Assembly: GCF_003946865.1 (NCBI RefSeq)
Contig: NZ_QXTH01000001.1
Coordinates: 62,001 to 126,000, forward strand
Direction of reading: 5' to 3'
DNA from: Antribacter gilvus
GTDB lineage: Bacteria; Actinomycetota; Actinomycetes; Actinomycetales; Cellulomonadaceae
DNA length: 64,000 nt
Made by a program: the position numbers and the translations under genes. The notes below the pieces were generated by a model that was given only the letters and a program-made list of their open reading frames with translations, searched no databases and was not told the DNA's origin. Positions 1 to 8,155 of this stretch are shown in pieces (position 1 is the first letter of the stretch; the number at the start of each line of letters is the position of its first letter).

Positions 1-1
1 G

Positions 2-226
2 CCGTCGAGCGCGAGCACGACGGTCACGCTGCGCGACGGCGAGCTGCGCGTCCAGGACGGCCCCTTCGCCGACACGAAGGAGCAGCTCGGCGGCACCTTC
101 GTCATCGACGTGCCCGACCTCGACGCCGCGCTGGCCTGGGCGCAGAAGGCGCCCAGCGCCCAGTGGGGCACGGTCGAGGTGCGCCCCTCGGCCACGCACT
201 ACGCCGACGGCGCCTGGACGCGCTGA
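2..226 (+). CDS. YCII/DGPF-domain protein, C-terminal part (cut by window edge)
   Basis: The open frame runs in from the left edge and gives about 74 residues ending in TGA at 224-226. It contains the hallmark DGPF motif (QDGPFADTKEQLGG), followed by the FVIDVPDLDAALAWA helix and an EVRP strand, typical of the small YCII-related (DGPF) family. DGPF proteins have no settled reaction. They are the standard genomic partner of ECF42 sigma factors, and the next gene is one: its GTG follows this stop codon with no gap. The two are therefore probably co-transcribed. The start codon lies outside the window. I am confident of the family, not of the function. Confidence 0.85.
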   Translation, partial: PSSASTTVTLRDGELRVQDGPFADTKEQLGGTFVIDVPDLDAALAWAQKAPSAQWGTVEVRPSATHYADGAWTR

Positions 227-1582
227 GTGCACGGCGTCGTGACCCCCGGCTCCGGCGCGCCGGCCGCCGGGGCCGGGGGTCCGCCGTCGGGCGCTGGAGA
301 GGTGCTCGCCCGGGCCGACCTGGTCGCCCGGGCCTCGTACGGACGCCTGCTGGCGCTGCTCGCGGCCCGCGACGGGGACATCGCCCGCGCCGAGGACGCC
401 CTCGCCGACGCGTTCGAGCGCGCCCTGCGCGTCTGGACCGCCGACGGCGTGCCCGCCAACCCGGAGGGCTGGCTCCTCACGGTGGCGCGCAACAGGCTCC
501 GCGACCTGTACCGGTCGGCGGCCTTCCGCAGCGGCCCGCTGCCCGACGACGCCACGCTCGCGCAGGTCCTGCACGTCGCCCCGGGCGGGGAGCACGCGGG
601 CGCCCCGGCCGACGCCGCCCTCGGCGAGCTGCCCGACCGGCGGCTCGCGCTCCTGTTCGTGTGCGCCCACCCCGCGGTGGACCCGGGGATCCGTACGCCG
701 CTGATGCTGCAGACCGTGCTCGGCGTCGAGGCTCGCGACATCGCGGCGGCGTTCGCCGTGCCGGCGTCCGCGATGGCACAGCGGCTCGTCCGGGCGAAGC
801 GCCGCATCCGCGACACCGGCATCCCGTTCCGCGTCCCCGGGCCCGAGGAGCTCCCGGACCGCCTGGGACCGGTGCTCGAGGCCGTCTACGGCGCGTACGC
901 CGTGGACTGGCGCGGTGACCAGCCCGAGGTCCGCACGTCGCTGGGCGGCGAGGCGCTGTACCTCGCACTGCTGCTCGCCGACCTCCTGCCCCGTGAGCCC
1001 GAGGTGCTCGGGCTCGCGTCGCTCCTCTGCCACTCCGCCGCGCGGGCGCCCGCGCGCGTGGTGGACGACGAGCTGGTGGCGCTCGACGAGCAGGACCCCG
1101 GCCGGTGGGACAAGAGCCTCGTCCGGCAGGGCGACGTCCTCCTGGAGCGGGCGCGGCGCGTCGGCGGCCTCCGCCGGGTCGGCCGGTTCCAGCTCGAGGC
1201 CGCCGTCCAGTCGGCCCACGCGGACCGCGCCCGGACGGGGACCACCGACTGGTCCGCCCTCCTGCTGCTGCACCGGGCGCTCGTCCGGGTCGCGCCCAGC
1301 CTCGGCGTGCGCGTGGCGCTCGCGGCGGTGGTCGGCCGGACGGACGGGCCCGCCGCGGGCCTCGCGGAGCTCGACCGGGTCGACGACGCCGCCCTGGACG
1401 GCTTCCAGCCCGGCTGGGCCGTGCGCGCCCACCTGCTCGCCGCGACAGGCGACCCTGCGGCCGACGTGGCCTACGCCCGCGCGATCGAGCTCACGGCGGA
1501 CCCGCACCTGCGGCGCCACCTGCAGCGGCGGCGGGCCGCCTTACCCGCTGAGACGCCGGACGGCGAGACCTGGAGCGGGTGA
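227..1582 (+). CDS. ECF42-type RNA polymerase sigma factor with C-terminal extension
   Basis: 451 residues. Region 2 lies at about residues 28-95 (LVARASYGRLLALLAARDGD, then GWLLTVARNRLRDLYR), and region 4 at about 135-190 (helix-turn-helix ending AMAQRLVRAKRRIRD). A long C-terminal extension of about 250 residues follows (DUF6596/TPR-like helices, including GGEALYLALLLADLLP and DWSALLLLHRAL). This build is characteristic of ECF42 sigma factors, in which the extension rather than an anti-sigma factor controls activity. The adjacent DGPF gene is the expected target or partner. No anti-sigma gene is nearby. The GTG start at 227 directly abuts the upstream stop. The triggering stress cannot be read from sequence. 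Confidence 0.88.
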   Translation: MHGVVTPGSGAPAAGAGGPPSGAGEVLARADLVARASYGRLLALLAARDGDIARAEDALADAFERALRVWTADGVPANPEGWLLTVARNRLRDLYRSAAFRSGPLPDDATLAQVLHVAPGGEHAGAPADAALGELPDRRLALLFVCAHPAVDPGIRTPLMLQTVLGVEARDIAAAFAVPASAMAQRLVRAKRRIRDTGIPFRVPGPEELPDRLGPVLEAVYGAYAVDWRGDQPEVRTSLGGEALYLALLLADLLPREPEVLGLASLLCHSAARAPARVVDDELVALDEQDPGRWDKSLVRQGDVLLERARRVGGLRRVGRFQLEAAVQSAHADRARTGTTDWSALLLLHRALVRVAPSLGVRVALAAVVGRTDGPAAGLAELDRVDDAALDGFQPGWAVRAHLLAATGDPAADVAYARAIELTADPHLRRHLQRRRAALPAETPDGETWSG

Positions 1583-1632
1583 AAGACCGGGTCGGCATGG
1601 TCCTTCCAGGGAGTTACCTGTACGGTCCGGGC

Positions 1633-2319
1633 GTGACCCCTGCTGCCCGCTGGTGGGTCGAGCACGCATCCTGGTTTCTCGCGACTGAGCTCGTCCGCCG
1701 ACATCCCGCGTGCTCCGTCGTGCACGTGCGCTCCGCCGACGGGCAGTCCGACCGGATCTGGATCGGCGGGTGGACGGGCGCGGCGTCGTCCCCCGTGTTC
1801 GTGCAGCGGTGGGCCCTGGACCGTCTGGGTGGCACCCTGCATGTGGGCCGCGAGATGCGTCTCGTCGCCACCGAGCCCTGGTTCGAGATCGTCCGCGACG
1901 ACCCGACAGCCCTCGTGGACCTCCTCGAGGAGGCGGCCGGGTTCCCGGTCACAGTCGACCCGCGGCCGCCGTCGGCCCGGACGCTGACGTACCAGGTGAT
2001 CTGCCGTCTTCAGGCGGTCACCGTGATGACGCCCGACCGCATCGTGGGCCGCTCCGTCGTGGTCGACGAGGCCGGGACCGGCCGTCTCGACGCACCAGCC
2101 GAGTACCAGGGCGTCATCGCCGCGCTCGCCCCTGGTGGCGCGCCCGCCGAGGCCTACCGCTTCTGGGTGCTCGAGCAGCGTGGGCGCCCCGCAGCCCTCC
2201 TGCACGACTCCGGGCTGGCCTGGATCGGCGGCGCGCAGCACGACCTGGCGGCGCTCTTCCACGCGCACGGACGCCTGCACCCCGTGGTGCACGCCGTGTT
2301 CGGCGATCTACTGACGTGA
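1633..2319 (+). CDS. Unknown protein, no recognised family
   Basis: 228 residues from GTG 1633. That start is favoured because TACGGT at 1621-1626 lies 6 nt upstream, the leaderless-promoter arrangement repeated many times in this window. An alternative GTG at 1579 overlaps the sigma-factor stop (GTGA) and would add 18 residues of low-information sequence. The protein looks soluble: a Trp-rich N-terminus (ARWWVEHASWF), mixed alpha/beta character, a middle stretch with RIVGRSVVVDEAGTG, and a His-rich C-terminus (HDLAALFHAHGRLHPVVH). No signal peptide, membrane helix or catalytic motif is visible. A co-transcribed role with the ECF42 gene is possible but unsupported. Confidence 0.6.
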   Translation: MTPAARWWVEHASWFLATELVRRHPACSVVHVRSADGQSDRIWIGGWTGAASSPVFVQRWALDRLGGTLHVGREMRLVATEPWFEIVRDDPTALVDLLEEAAGFPVTVDPRPPSARTLTYQVICRLQAVTVMTPDRIVGRSVVVDEAGTGRLDAPAEYQGVIAALAPGGAPAEAYRFWVLEQRGRPAALLHDSGLAWIGGAQHDLAALFHAHGRLHPVVHAVFGDLLT

Positions 2320-2326
2320 CCTGGGG

Positions 2327-2344
2327 TGTCACAAACTGGTGACA
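2327..2344. repeat. Short inverted repeat TGTCAC-N6-GTGACA
   Basis: A perfect 6-bp inverted repeat lies 8 bp after the stop of the unknown gene and about 80 bp before the small ORF. It could be a weak terminator stem or a dimeric-regulator operator for the genes to the right. The sequence does not decide between these. Confidence 0.35.
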
Positions 2345-2423
2345 TCTCGCTCCCTGAACAACGGATCGAGGTGCTCGTGCGTCTTGATCAGTAGTGGACA
2401 GCACGGCGAGCCAGGAGTGGACC

Positions 2424-2582
2424 ATGACCGCGACGTTGACGCAGGACGAGCGTGACCTCCGCCGGATGGAGATCCTGAACCGCCGGCAGCAGCAGCGCCT
2501 CCTGGCGCTCGCGGCGAGCCGCCCCCGATACACCCCGCTCCCCGTGGTGCGGCGCGTATCGTGGCGGCGTGCTGAAGCCTGA
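2424..2582 (+). CDS. Small hypothetical protein (52 aa)
   Basis: ATG 2424 is preceded by a good ribosome site (AGGAG, 8 nt upstream). The product is a highly charged, mostly helical peptide rich in Arg and Gln (DERDLRRMEILNRRQQQRLL), then a Pro/Arg tail. Its 3' end overlaps the start of the lyase gene by 14 bp in another frame and contains that gene's probable -10 box. It may be a genuine micro-protein or a translated leader. A longer GTG start at 2394 exists but has no ribosome site. Function unknown. Confidence 0.45.
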   Translation: MTATLTQDERDLRRMEILNRRQQQRLLALAASRPRYTPLPVVRRVSWRRAEA

Positions 2583-3861
2583 CCTCACCACCACCCCGCT
2601 GGACGCGCTCGGCCTGGACGAGCTCCGGCGTCGGACCTCGGTCAAGTGGCGCGCCTTCGCGCCCGACGTGCTGCCGATGTTCGTCGCGGAGATGGACACG
2701 CCGGTGGCGCCGGTCGTCGCCGACGCGGTGGGACGGGCCCTCGCGACGGGCGACCTCGGCTACGACCACGGTCGCGTCTACGGCGAGGCCCTGGCCGAGC
2801 TCGCGGACCGGCGCTGGGGCTGGGCGGTGGACCCGGCGCGGACCCGGACCGTCGCCGACGTCATGGTCGGCACCATGGAGATCCTGCGGGTCCTGACCGG
2901 GCCGGGCGACGCCGTCGTCGTGACCCCACCGGTGTACCCGCCGTTCTACGGGTTCGTGCGCAACGAGGGCCGCCAGATCCTGGAGGCGCCCCTGCGTGAC
3001 GGGCGCCTCGACCTCGCCGCCCTCGAGACCGCCTTCGACCGTGCGGTGAACCCGCACGGACCCGGCCCGGGCGCAGGACGGCGCGCCGTCCTGCTGCTCT
3101 GCAACCCGCACAACCCGACAGGCACCGCGCACACGCGCGACGAGCTGGCCGCGACGCTCGCGCTCGCCGCGCGCTACGGGGTGCGGGTCGTCAGCGACGA
3201 GATCCACGCGCCCCTCGCGGGCTACCCCGGGATGCCCGACGGCGCCGCAGCCGGGCTCGCGGGGAGCACGGCGGGCGGCGCGGGAGGTCCTGCGGGTCAT
3301 CCTGCGGGTCAGGTGGCCGCCGCGGCGTGGGACGACTTCGTGCCGGTGCTCACCCTGCCCGGGTCGGAGTCGGCGATCGCCCTGCACTCCGCCTCCAAGG
3401 CGTACAACCTGGCCGGGCTGCGGGCTGCCGTCGCCGTCGCGGGGCCCGACGCCGTGGCCGACCTCCGCCGGGTGCCCGAGGAGGCCGACCACGCGGTCAA
3501 CCACCTCGCGGTCCTGGTCCACGCCGCCGCGTACCGGGACACGTCCGACTGGCTGGACCGTGTGCTCGCCGGCATCGCCCGCAACCGCGCGCTCCTCGAC
3601 GCCCTGCTCGCCGAGCACGCACCGGAGCTGCGGCACCGGGCGGGCGGGGCGACCTACCTCGCCTGGGTGGACGCCCGCGACGCCCTGCCGGAGGTCTCGC
3701 CGTACCGGTTCTTCGTCGATCGGGCCCGTGTGGCCCTCGGCGACGGCGCGACGTTCGGCGCCGGGGGAGAAGGGCACGTGCGGGTGAATCTTGCGACGAG
3801 CGCGGAGATCCTCACCGAGGCCGTGCAGCGGCTGGGCCGCGCGCTGGACGAGCGCGGCTGA
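2569..3861 (+). CDS. PLP-dependent C-S lyase / aminotransferase, MalY/PatB family
   Basis: 430 residues, fold-type I PLP enzyme. Visible marks are the N-terminal KW...MFVAEMD signature of MalY/PatB enzymes, CNPHNPTG, SDEIHAPL with the PLP-ring Asp near residue 210, the PLP lysine in SASKAYNLAGLR near residue 277, and the C-terminal VRVNLATS arginine. The family carries out beta-elimination on cystathionine or cysteine conjugates; the exact substrate cannot be read here. A Gly/Ala-rich insert of about 25 residues after GYPGMPDG is not usual and looks like a surface loop. GTG 2569 is probably leaderless (TATCGT at 2557-2562, then 6 nt). The upstream small ORF overlaps it. Confidence 0.88.
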   Translation: MLKPDLTTTPLDALGLDELRRRTSVKWRAFAPDVLPMFVAEMDTPVAPVVADAVGRALATGDLGYDHGRVYGEALAELADRRWGWAVDPARTRTVADVMVGTMEILRVLTGPGDAVVVTPPVYPPFYGFVRNEGRQILEAPLRDGRLDLAALETAFDRAVNPHGPGPGAGRRAVLLLCNPHNPTGTAHTRDELAATLALAARYGVRVVSDEIHAPLAGYPGMPDGAAAGLAGSTAGGAGGPAGHPAGQVAAAAWDDFVPVLTLPGSESAIALHSASKAYNLAGLRAAVAVAGPDAVADLRRVPEEADHAVNHLAVLVHAAAYRDTSDWLDRVLAGIARNRALLDALLAEHAPELRHRAGGATYLAWVDARDALPEVSPYRFFVDRARVALGDGATFGAGGEGHVRVNLATSAEILTEAVQRLGRALDERG

Positions 3862-3933
3862 CGGCCGCCCAGGCTCGGCATGACCGGCGCGTGACGGCGG
3901 CGTGGCCTGCCAGGCTCCGTTACTCTCACCCGC

Positions 3934-6186
3934 GTGGGCCCAGAGTCGAGCTATCCCCCGAACCAGTCCGGACCCGGCGTGCCGGGCTACGCAGGCGTGC
4001 CCGGGCCGCCGACCGGCGGTGGGCAGCCGGGGACCTGGCAGCCGAGCGCGCAGCCTGCCGGGTACCCGCAGGACAGCACCACCCAGGGGTACCCGGGCGG
4101 GTCGGGTTATCCCGCCGGCCAGGGCTACCCGGGCGGGCCGGGGTACGCCGCCGGGCCGGGGTATCCGGGCGAGCCCGGTGGCCCAGGGGGCGCCCTCGGC
4201 GCCCAGGGCCGGCCCGAGGTCCCGGCAGGCCCGGCACGGTCGCGGGGCAAGGTGGTGGCCGTCGTGGTCGGGGCCCTGGTCCTCGCGGCGGCGGCCGTCC
4301 TCGTCTGGTTCCTCTTCTTCCGCGGCCCGACGACCCCCGAGCCGCTGGACGCCGCGGAGACGCTGGCCGCGGCCCTCGAGTCGGGTGACGTGTCGGCCGT
4401 CCCCCTCCACACCACCACCTCGGTGGTGCCGCAGGAGCAGTACGCCGCGGTCTTCGAGCAGCTGGCGGCCGCCGTGGGCGACCGCGGGCACACGGTCTCC
4501 GTGGCAGACCTGGAGGAGGTGGCGGAGGGTGCCGACGCCGGCAAGCGTGCCACGGCGACCCTCCAGTGGACGTGGCCGGTCACGAGCGAGACCGCCTGGG
4601 AGTACTCCACGCGTGTCGACCTCGCGTACGCGGAGCCCGCGGAGGGCGAGGACACCGGCGAGTGGGTGGCCACCTGGGACCCGACGGTCCTGGTCCCCGA
4701 CCTGAAGGCCGGGGAGCGGCTGTCCGTCGACCGCACCCTGCCCCGGCGCGGCGAGATCCTCGGCGCCGGCGGTGCGCAGATCGTCACCGCCCGGACGGTC
4801 CACCGCGTGGGCATCGACAAGTTCAACCTGCCTGCCGACCAGTGGGACAGCTCGGCCCGTGCCCTGGCCACCCTCATGCACGACCTCGACCCTGACGAGT
4901 TCGTGGCAGCCGTCCGCAACGCGGGCGACAAGGCCTACGTCGAGGCCTACGTGGTGCGCGAGGGCGACAGCACCCACGACCTGGGCGCCATCCGGTCGGT
5001 GCCGGGCGTCCTCGTGCGCGAGGACACCCTGAACCTGGCACCGACGCCGGACTTTGCGCGGGCCGTCCTGGGCCGGTCCGGCGAGGCGACCGCCGAGATC
5101 ATCGAGAAGTCCGAGGGGAAGATCCAGCAGGGCGACCAGGTGGGCCTGTCGGGGCTGCAGCTGCAGTACGACGAGCAGCTGCGCGGCCTGCCCGGCATCT
5201 CCGTCATGGTCCAGCCGGCCGAGGGCGCGGAGGAGGGTGCCGAGCCGCGGCAGGTCTTCGCCGTCGAGCCGGTCGACGGCACGTCGGTGCAGACCACGCT
5301 GGACGTCGACGTCCAGGCGCGCGCCGAGTCGGTCCTCGCGGGGGTGGTGCCGGCGAGCGCGCTCGTCGCGATCCGCCCGTCCACGGGCGAGGTGGTGGCG
5401 GCCGCGAACGGGCCGGGCAACGAGCACCAGAACTTCGCGCTGCTCGGGCAGTACCCGCCCGGTTCCACGTTCAAGATCGCCACGACCCTGGGCATGCTGC
5501 GTTCCGGCATGACGCCGTCGTCGATCGTCTCGTGCCCGCCGGAGATCGCGGTCGACGGCCGCGCGTTCCAGAACGTGCCGGGCTACCCCACGAGCGCGCT
5601 CGGCGAGATCCCGCTCGCGACGGCGTTCGCGAACTCGTGCAACACGGCGATGATCGGCCAGCGCGAGACCGTGAGCCAGCAGACGCTCCACGACTCCGCC
5701 GCCGCCCTCGGCCTGGGCGTCGAGTCTCCCCTCGGCACGGGGGGCTTCTTCGGGAGCGTCCCGACGGAGGCGGGCGCGACCACGCACGCGGCCTCGATGA
5801 TCGGCCAGGGCGAGATTCTCGCGTCGCCGCTCGGGATGGCGACCGTCGCCGCCAGCGTCGGTGCAGGCCACAGGGTCGCCCCGGTGCTGGTGCCGTCGGA
5901 CGAGGCGGCCGCGCCGGCGCCGGGCGGAGTGACGGCCGAGGAGGCCGCGGCGCTGCGCGACCTGATGGCGGGAGTGGTGCGCGAGGGCTCCGCGCAGGTG
6001 CTGCAGGGCGTGCCCGGCATCGTGGGGGCCAAGACCGGAACGGCGGAGCACGGCGACAACTCCGGGCCGCCGCACGTCTGGATGGTGGCGATCGCCGGCG
6101 ACCTGGCGGTGGCCGTGTTCGTCGCGGAGGGCGAGTTCGGCTCCACGACGGCCGGCCCGATCATGCGGGCGTTCCTGGGCGGCTGA
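3934..6186 (+). CDS. Class B penicillin-binding protein (transpeptidase with NTF2-like domain)
   Basis: 750 residues. A Pro/Gly/Tyr-rich cytosolic tail (residues 1-100, repeated GYPGG-type units) leads to one membrane segment (about 106-130). An NTF2-like/MecA-N domain (about 140-260), a dimerisation domain and a transpeptidase domain follow. The three catalytic motifs are intact: STFK (Ser about 511), SCN (about 568) and KTG (about 700). It cross-links peptidoglycan on the outer face of the membrane. The architecture resembles the mycobacterial PBP-lipo group, but here the anchor is a transmembrane helix, not a lipobox. GTG 3934 follows TACTCT (3921-3926) by 7 nt, so it is likely leaderless. 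Low-complexity N-terminal tails like this usually mediate protein contacts. Confidence 0.9.
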   Translation: MGPESSYPPNQSGPGVPGYAGVPGPPTGGGQPGTWQPSAQPAGYPQDSTTQGYPGGSGYPAGQGYPGGPGYAAGPGYPGEPGGPGGALGAQGRPEVPAGPARSRGKVVAVVVGALVLAAAAVLVWFLFFRGPTTPEPLDAAETLAAALESGDVSAVPLHTTTSVVPQEQYAAVFEQLAAAVGDRGHTVSVADLEEVAEGADAGKRATATLQWTWPVTSETAWEYSTRVDLAYAEPAEGEDTGEWVATWDPTVLVPDLKAGERLSVDRTLPRRGEILGAGGAQIVTARTVHRVGIDKFNLPADQWDSSARALATLMHDLDPDEFVAAVRNAGDKAYVEAYVVREGDSTHDLGAIRSVPGVLVREDTLNLAPTPDFARAVLGRSGEATAEIIEKSEGKIQQGDQVGLSGLQLQYDEQLRGLPGISVMVQPAEGAEEGAEPRQVFAVEPVDGTSVQTTLDVDVQARAESVLAGVVPASALVAIRPSTGEVVAAANGPGNEHQNFALLGQYPPGSTFKIATTLGMLRSGMTPSSIVSCPPEIAVDGRAFQNVPGYPTSALGEIPLATAFANSCNTAMIGQRETVSQQTLHDSAAALGLGVESPLGTGGFFGSVPTEAGATTHAASMIGQGEILASPLGMATVAASVGAGHRVAPVLVPSDEAAAPAPGGVTAEEAAALRDLMAGVVREGSAQVLQGVPGIVGAKTGTAEHGDNSGPPHVWMVAIAGDLAVAVFVAEGEFGSTTAGPIMRAFLGG

Positions 6187-6230
6187 GCCGGGGGCGCCGT
6201 CGCCGGGTCGGCCCGAGAGCGGGGGCCCGC

Positions 6231-6278
6231 ACGACGAGGCCGCCGGACCCTTTGTGGGGGTTCCGGCGGCCTCGTCGT
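6231..6278. terminator. Bidirectional hairpin terminator (17-bp perfect stem)
   Basis: Arms 6231-6247 and 6262-6278 are perfectly complementary, with a 14-nt loop. The hairpin sits between the convergent penicillin-binding protein and lipoprotein genes. There is no clear U-tract, as is common for high-GC actinomycete terminators. Confidence 0.85.
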
Positions 6279-6323
6279 CTGTCCGGCGACCGCCCGGGTA
6301 GCAGGGGTGCCCGGTTCTGAGGG

Positions 6324-6770
6324 TCAGCCCGTGTAGCCGGCCGTCTCGCAGGCGGCGGCGTACTCGTCCACCGCGGTGGTGACGTCGGCCGGGTCGGCCA
6401 CCGTGCCCTCGATCGCCTGGTCGAACGGCAGCTTGATGGGCTCGAGGTACGCCACGGTCTCCTCGTCGACCAGCGGGATGAGGGCGGCGATCCGCTGGCT
6501 CGCGCTGGTGACGGGGCCCGTCGTCGTCTCGTCGAGCGGCGCGCTCACGAGCGGCGCTGCCGTCTGGATGTACGAGTTGAGCGAGCCCTCGCCGTAGAAG
6601 AACGTGCGGCAGGCGCCGACGGTGTCGTAGACGGCCGAGGAGGTCTCGCTCGCGGTGGTGGACGGGCTCGCGGTAGCGGCGTCGTCCGTGGTGGTAGCCC
6701 CGTTGTCGGAGCAGGCAGCAAGGAGCAGAGCAGAGGTCAGGACCGCGGTAGCGGCAAAGTACTTACGCAT
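6324..6770 (-). CDS. Putative lipoprotein, function unknown
   Basis: 148 residues. The signal peptide (MRKYFAATAVLTSALLLAAC) ends in a good lipobox with Cys20, followed by a Thr/Ser/Ala linker. The mature domain is about 100 residues, mostly helical and acidic, with two Cys (GACRTFF and AACETAGYTG at the very end) that may form a disulphide. ATG 6770 is chosen because the signal peptide begins there; the open frame upstream has no signal character. It should be attached to the outer face of the membrane. I recognise no family. Confidence 0.75.
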   Translation of the reverse strand: MRKYFAATAVLTSALLLAACSDNGATTTDDAATASPSTTASETSSAVYDTVGACRTFFYGEGSLNSYIQTAAPLVSAPLDETTTGPVTSASQRIAALIPLVDEETVAYLEPIKLPFDQAIEGTVADPADVTTAVDEYAAACETAGYTG

Positions 6771-7006
6771 GCTAACGATTTGATCCTTAGGAGCGGGGTG
6801 TTCGCAAGTTGATATCGAAACGATCCGAGCCGGAGGCCCGGCTTCTAGCGGAAGTTGCGTGTCGGATGTGGCCAGGTTCACGTCGCCGGGTCACCTCCCG
6901 CCCCGCGACCCCGCGCGATCGGCAGTTCGGTGCATGATCGGCAGTTCGAACTGCCGATCATGCACCGAGCTGCCCATGACGCGGGGTGCCGGCTCCGGGG
7001 CGGGGG
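6771..7006. other. Intergenic region carrying a large palindrome
   Basis: 236 bp between the SHOCT gene (stop at 7007) and the lipoprotein start. It holds the 54-bp palindrome at 6921-6974 and presumably the lipoprotein promoter near 6780-6850. I see no credible gene. Short open frames here are interrupted or run through the palindrome. Confidence 0.5.
6921..6974. repeat. 54-bp near-perfect palindrome, no loop
   Basis: Arms 6921-6947 and 6948-6974 match at 26 of 27 positions with no spacer. The core GATCGGCAGTTCGAACTGCCGATC is closely matched at 29555-29578 inside hemY. It follows the stop of the minus-strand SHOCT gene, so it can serve as its terminator. The shared core suggests a dispersed palindromic element. 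Confidence 0.8.
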
Positions 7007-7375
7007 TTATGCGTCCGCGGGCGGCGTGCCCTGGCCGCCGCCGGGCGGCGTACCGGGCGCTGCGCCCGACCTCAGCGCGGCGAGCCGCGACCGGAACTCC
7101 GGCTCGTCGATCTCACCGCGGGCGAACCGCTCGGCGAGGATCGCGACCGGATCGCTGCCGGCCGTGGCCTGGTAGCCCGGGTAGCCCTGGTAGGCGGCCC
7201 ACGGCGGCGGGCCCGCGTGGCCCCTGCCGAAGCCGTTCCGCGCCCGGCGGGCGAAGAGGAAGATCAGTGTGGCGAACAGCAGGAACCAGAGCAGGGGAAA
7301 GACGAACCACCAGGGACCCGGGCCCCAGTGGCCGTGCGGTCCGGACGCGACGGCGTCCGTGAGGGCGGTGAGCAT
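7007..7375 (-). CDS. Small membrane protein with C-terminal SHOCT domain
   Basis: 122 residues. One membrane helix (WWFVFPLLWFLLFATLIFLFA, about residues 21-42) is followed by an Arg-rich stop-transfer stretch, a Gly/Pro/Tyr linker and a SHOCT motif at about 76-102 (DPVAILAERFARGEIDEPEFRSRL). SHOCT is a short oligomerisation domain common in actinobacterial membrane proteins. ATG 7375 has GGAGG 5 nt upstream. It lies upstream-to-downstream of the lipoprotein and after the two-component pair, with a 114-bp gap to the latter, so it is probably a separate transcription unit. Role unknown. Confidence 0.8.
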   Translation of the reverse strand: MLTALTDAVASGPHGHWGPGPWWFVFPLLWFLLFATLIFLFARRARNGFGRGHAGPPPWAAYQGYPGYQATAGSDPVAILAERFARGEIDEPEFRSRLAALRSGAAPGTPPGGGQGTPPADA

Positions 7376-7489
7376 CTCGACCTCCAGTGTCGGTGCGCCG
7401 GACGGTCCGGCGGGAACACCTCAAGGCTTCCCGCCCAGGGCCGACTGCGCGTCCGCCTGCCGTACCGTCCCGCGTACCCCACCGGTACC

Positions 7490-8155
7490 TCACCCGGCCC
7501 ATCCCGGCCGCACGAGGCCCGCCTCGTAGGCCAGCACGACGAGCTGCGCCCTGTCCCGCGCGCCCAGCTTGGTGAGCACGCGGGACACGTGAGTCTTCAC
7601 CGTCGACTCGGACAGGTACAGCCTCGCGGCGATCTCGTCGTTGGCGAGCCCGCCAGCCACCTCGACGAGCACCTCGCGCTCGCGCGGCGTGAGCCCGTCG
7701 AGACCGGGCACCGGTGCGACCGCGCGGGTGGCCTCGGCGACCCGTGCCAGCAGCCGGCGGGTCACGGTGGGCGAGAGCAGCGCGTCGCCGGCCGCCGCCA
7801 CCCGGACGGCGCGGACGAGGTCGGCCGGCTCGGTGTCCTTCACGAGGAAGCCCGACGCCCCGGCCCGGATGGCCTCCGTCACGTACTCGTCGAGCTCGAA
7901 CGTGGTCACGACGACCACGTGCACGCCCGACGCCCGCGGAGCCGCCACGATCCGGCGCGTCGCCTCCAGGCCGTCGAGCCCGGGCATGCGGATGTCCATG
8001 AGGACCACGTGGGGCAGGTGCTCGAGCGTGAGCCGCACGGCGTCGTCGCCGGTCGAGGCCTCGGCGACCACCCGCATGTCGTCCTCGGAGTCGACGAGCG
8101 CGCGGAAGCCGCCGCGCACGAGCGCCTGGTCGTCGGCCAGCAGGACGTCGATCAC
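7490..8155 (-). CDS. NarL/LuxR-family response regulator
   Basis: 221 residues. The receiver domain (1-125) has the acidic pair DD near residue 8-9, the phospho-acceptor Asp in VVLMDIRMPG (about 53), Thr in VVVTTF and Lys in FLVKDT. The LuxR helix-turn-helix is at 150-215 (LTPREREVLVEVAGGLANDEIAARLYLSESTVKTHVSRVLTKL). GTG 8155 overlaps the kinase stop (GTGA) and has GGGAG upstream, so the pair is translationally coupled. The target genes are not identifiable. Confidence 0.92.
   Translation of the reverse strand: MIDVLLADDQALVRGGFRALVDSEDDMRVVAEASTGDDAVRLTLEHLPHVVLMDIRMPGLDGLEATRRIVAAPRASGVHVVVVTTFELDEYVTEAIRAGASGFLVKDTEPADLVRAVRVAAAGDALLSPTVTRRLLARVAEATRAVAPVPGLDGLTPREREVLVEVAGGLANDEIAARLYLSESTVKTHVSRVLTKLGARDRAQLVVLAYEAGLVRPGWAG

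Noticed and set aside
2329-6075. Very long minus-strand open frame (1248 codons) opposite the lyase and penicillin-binding protein genes
   Set aside because: Its translation is low-complexity Arg/His/Gly/Val typical of antisense frames in GC-rich DNA. The plus-strand genes have full catalytic motifs.
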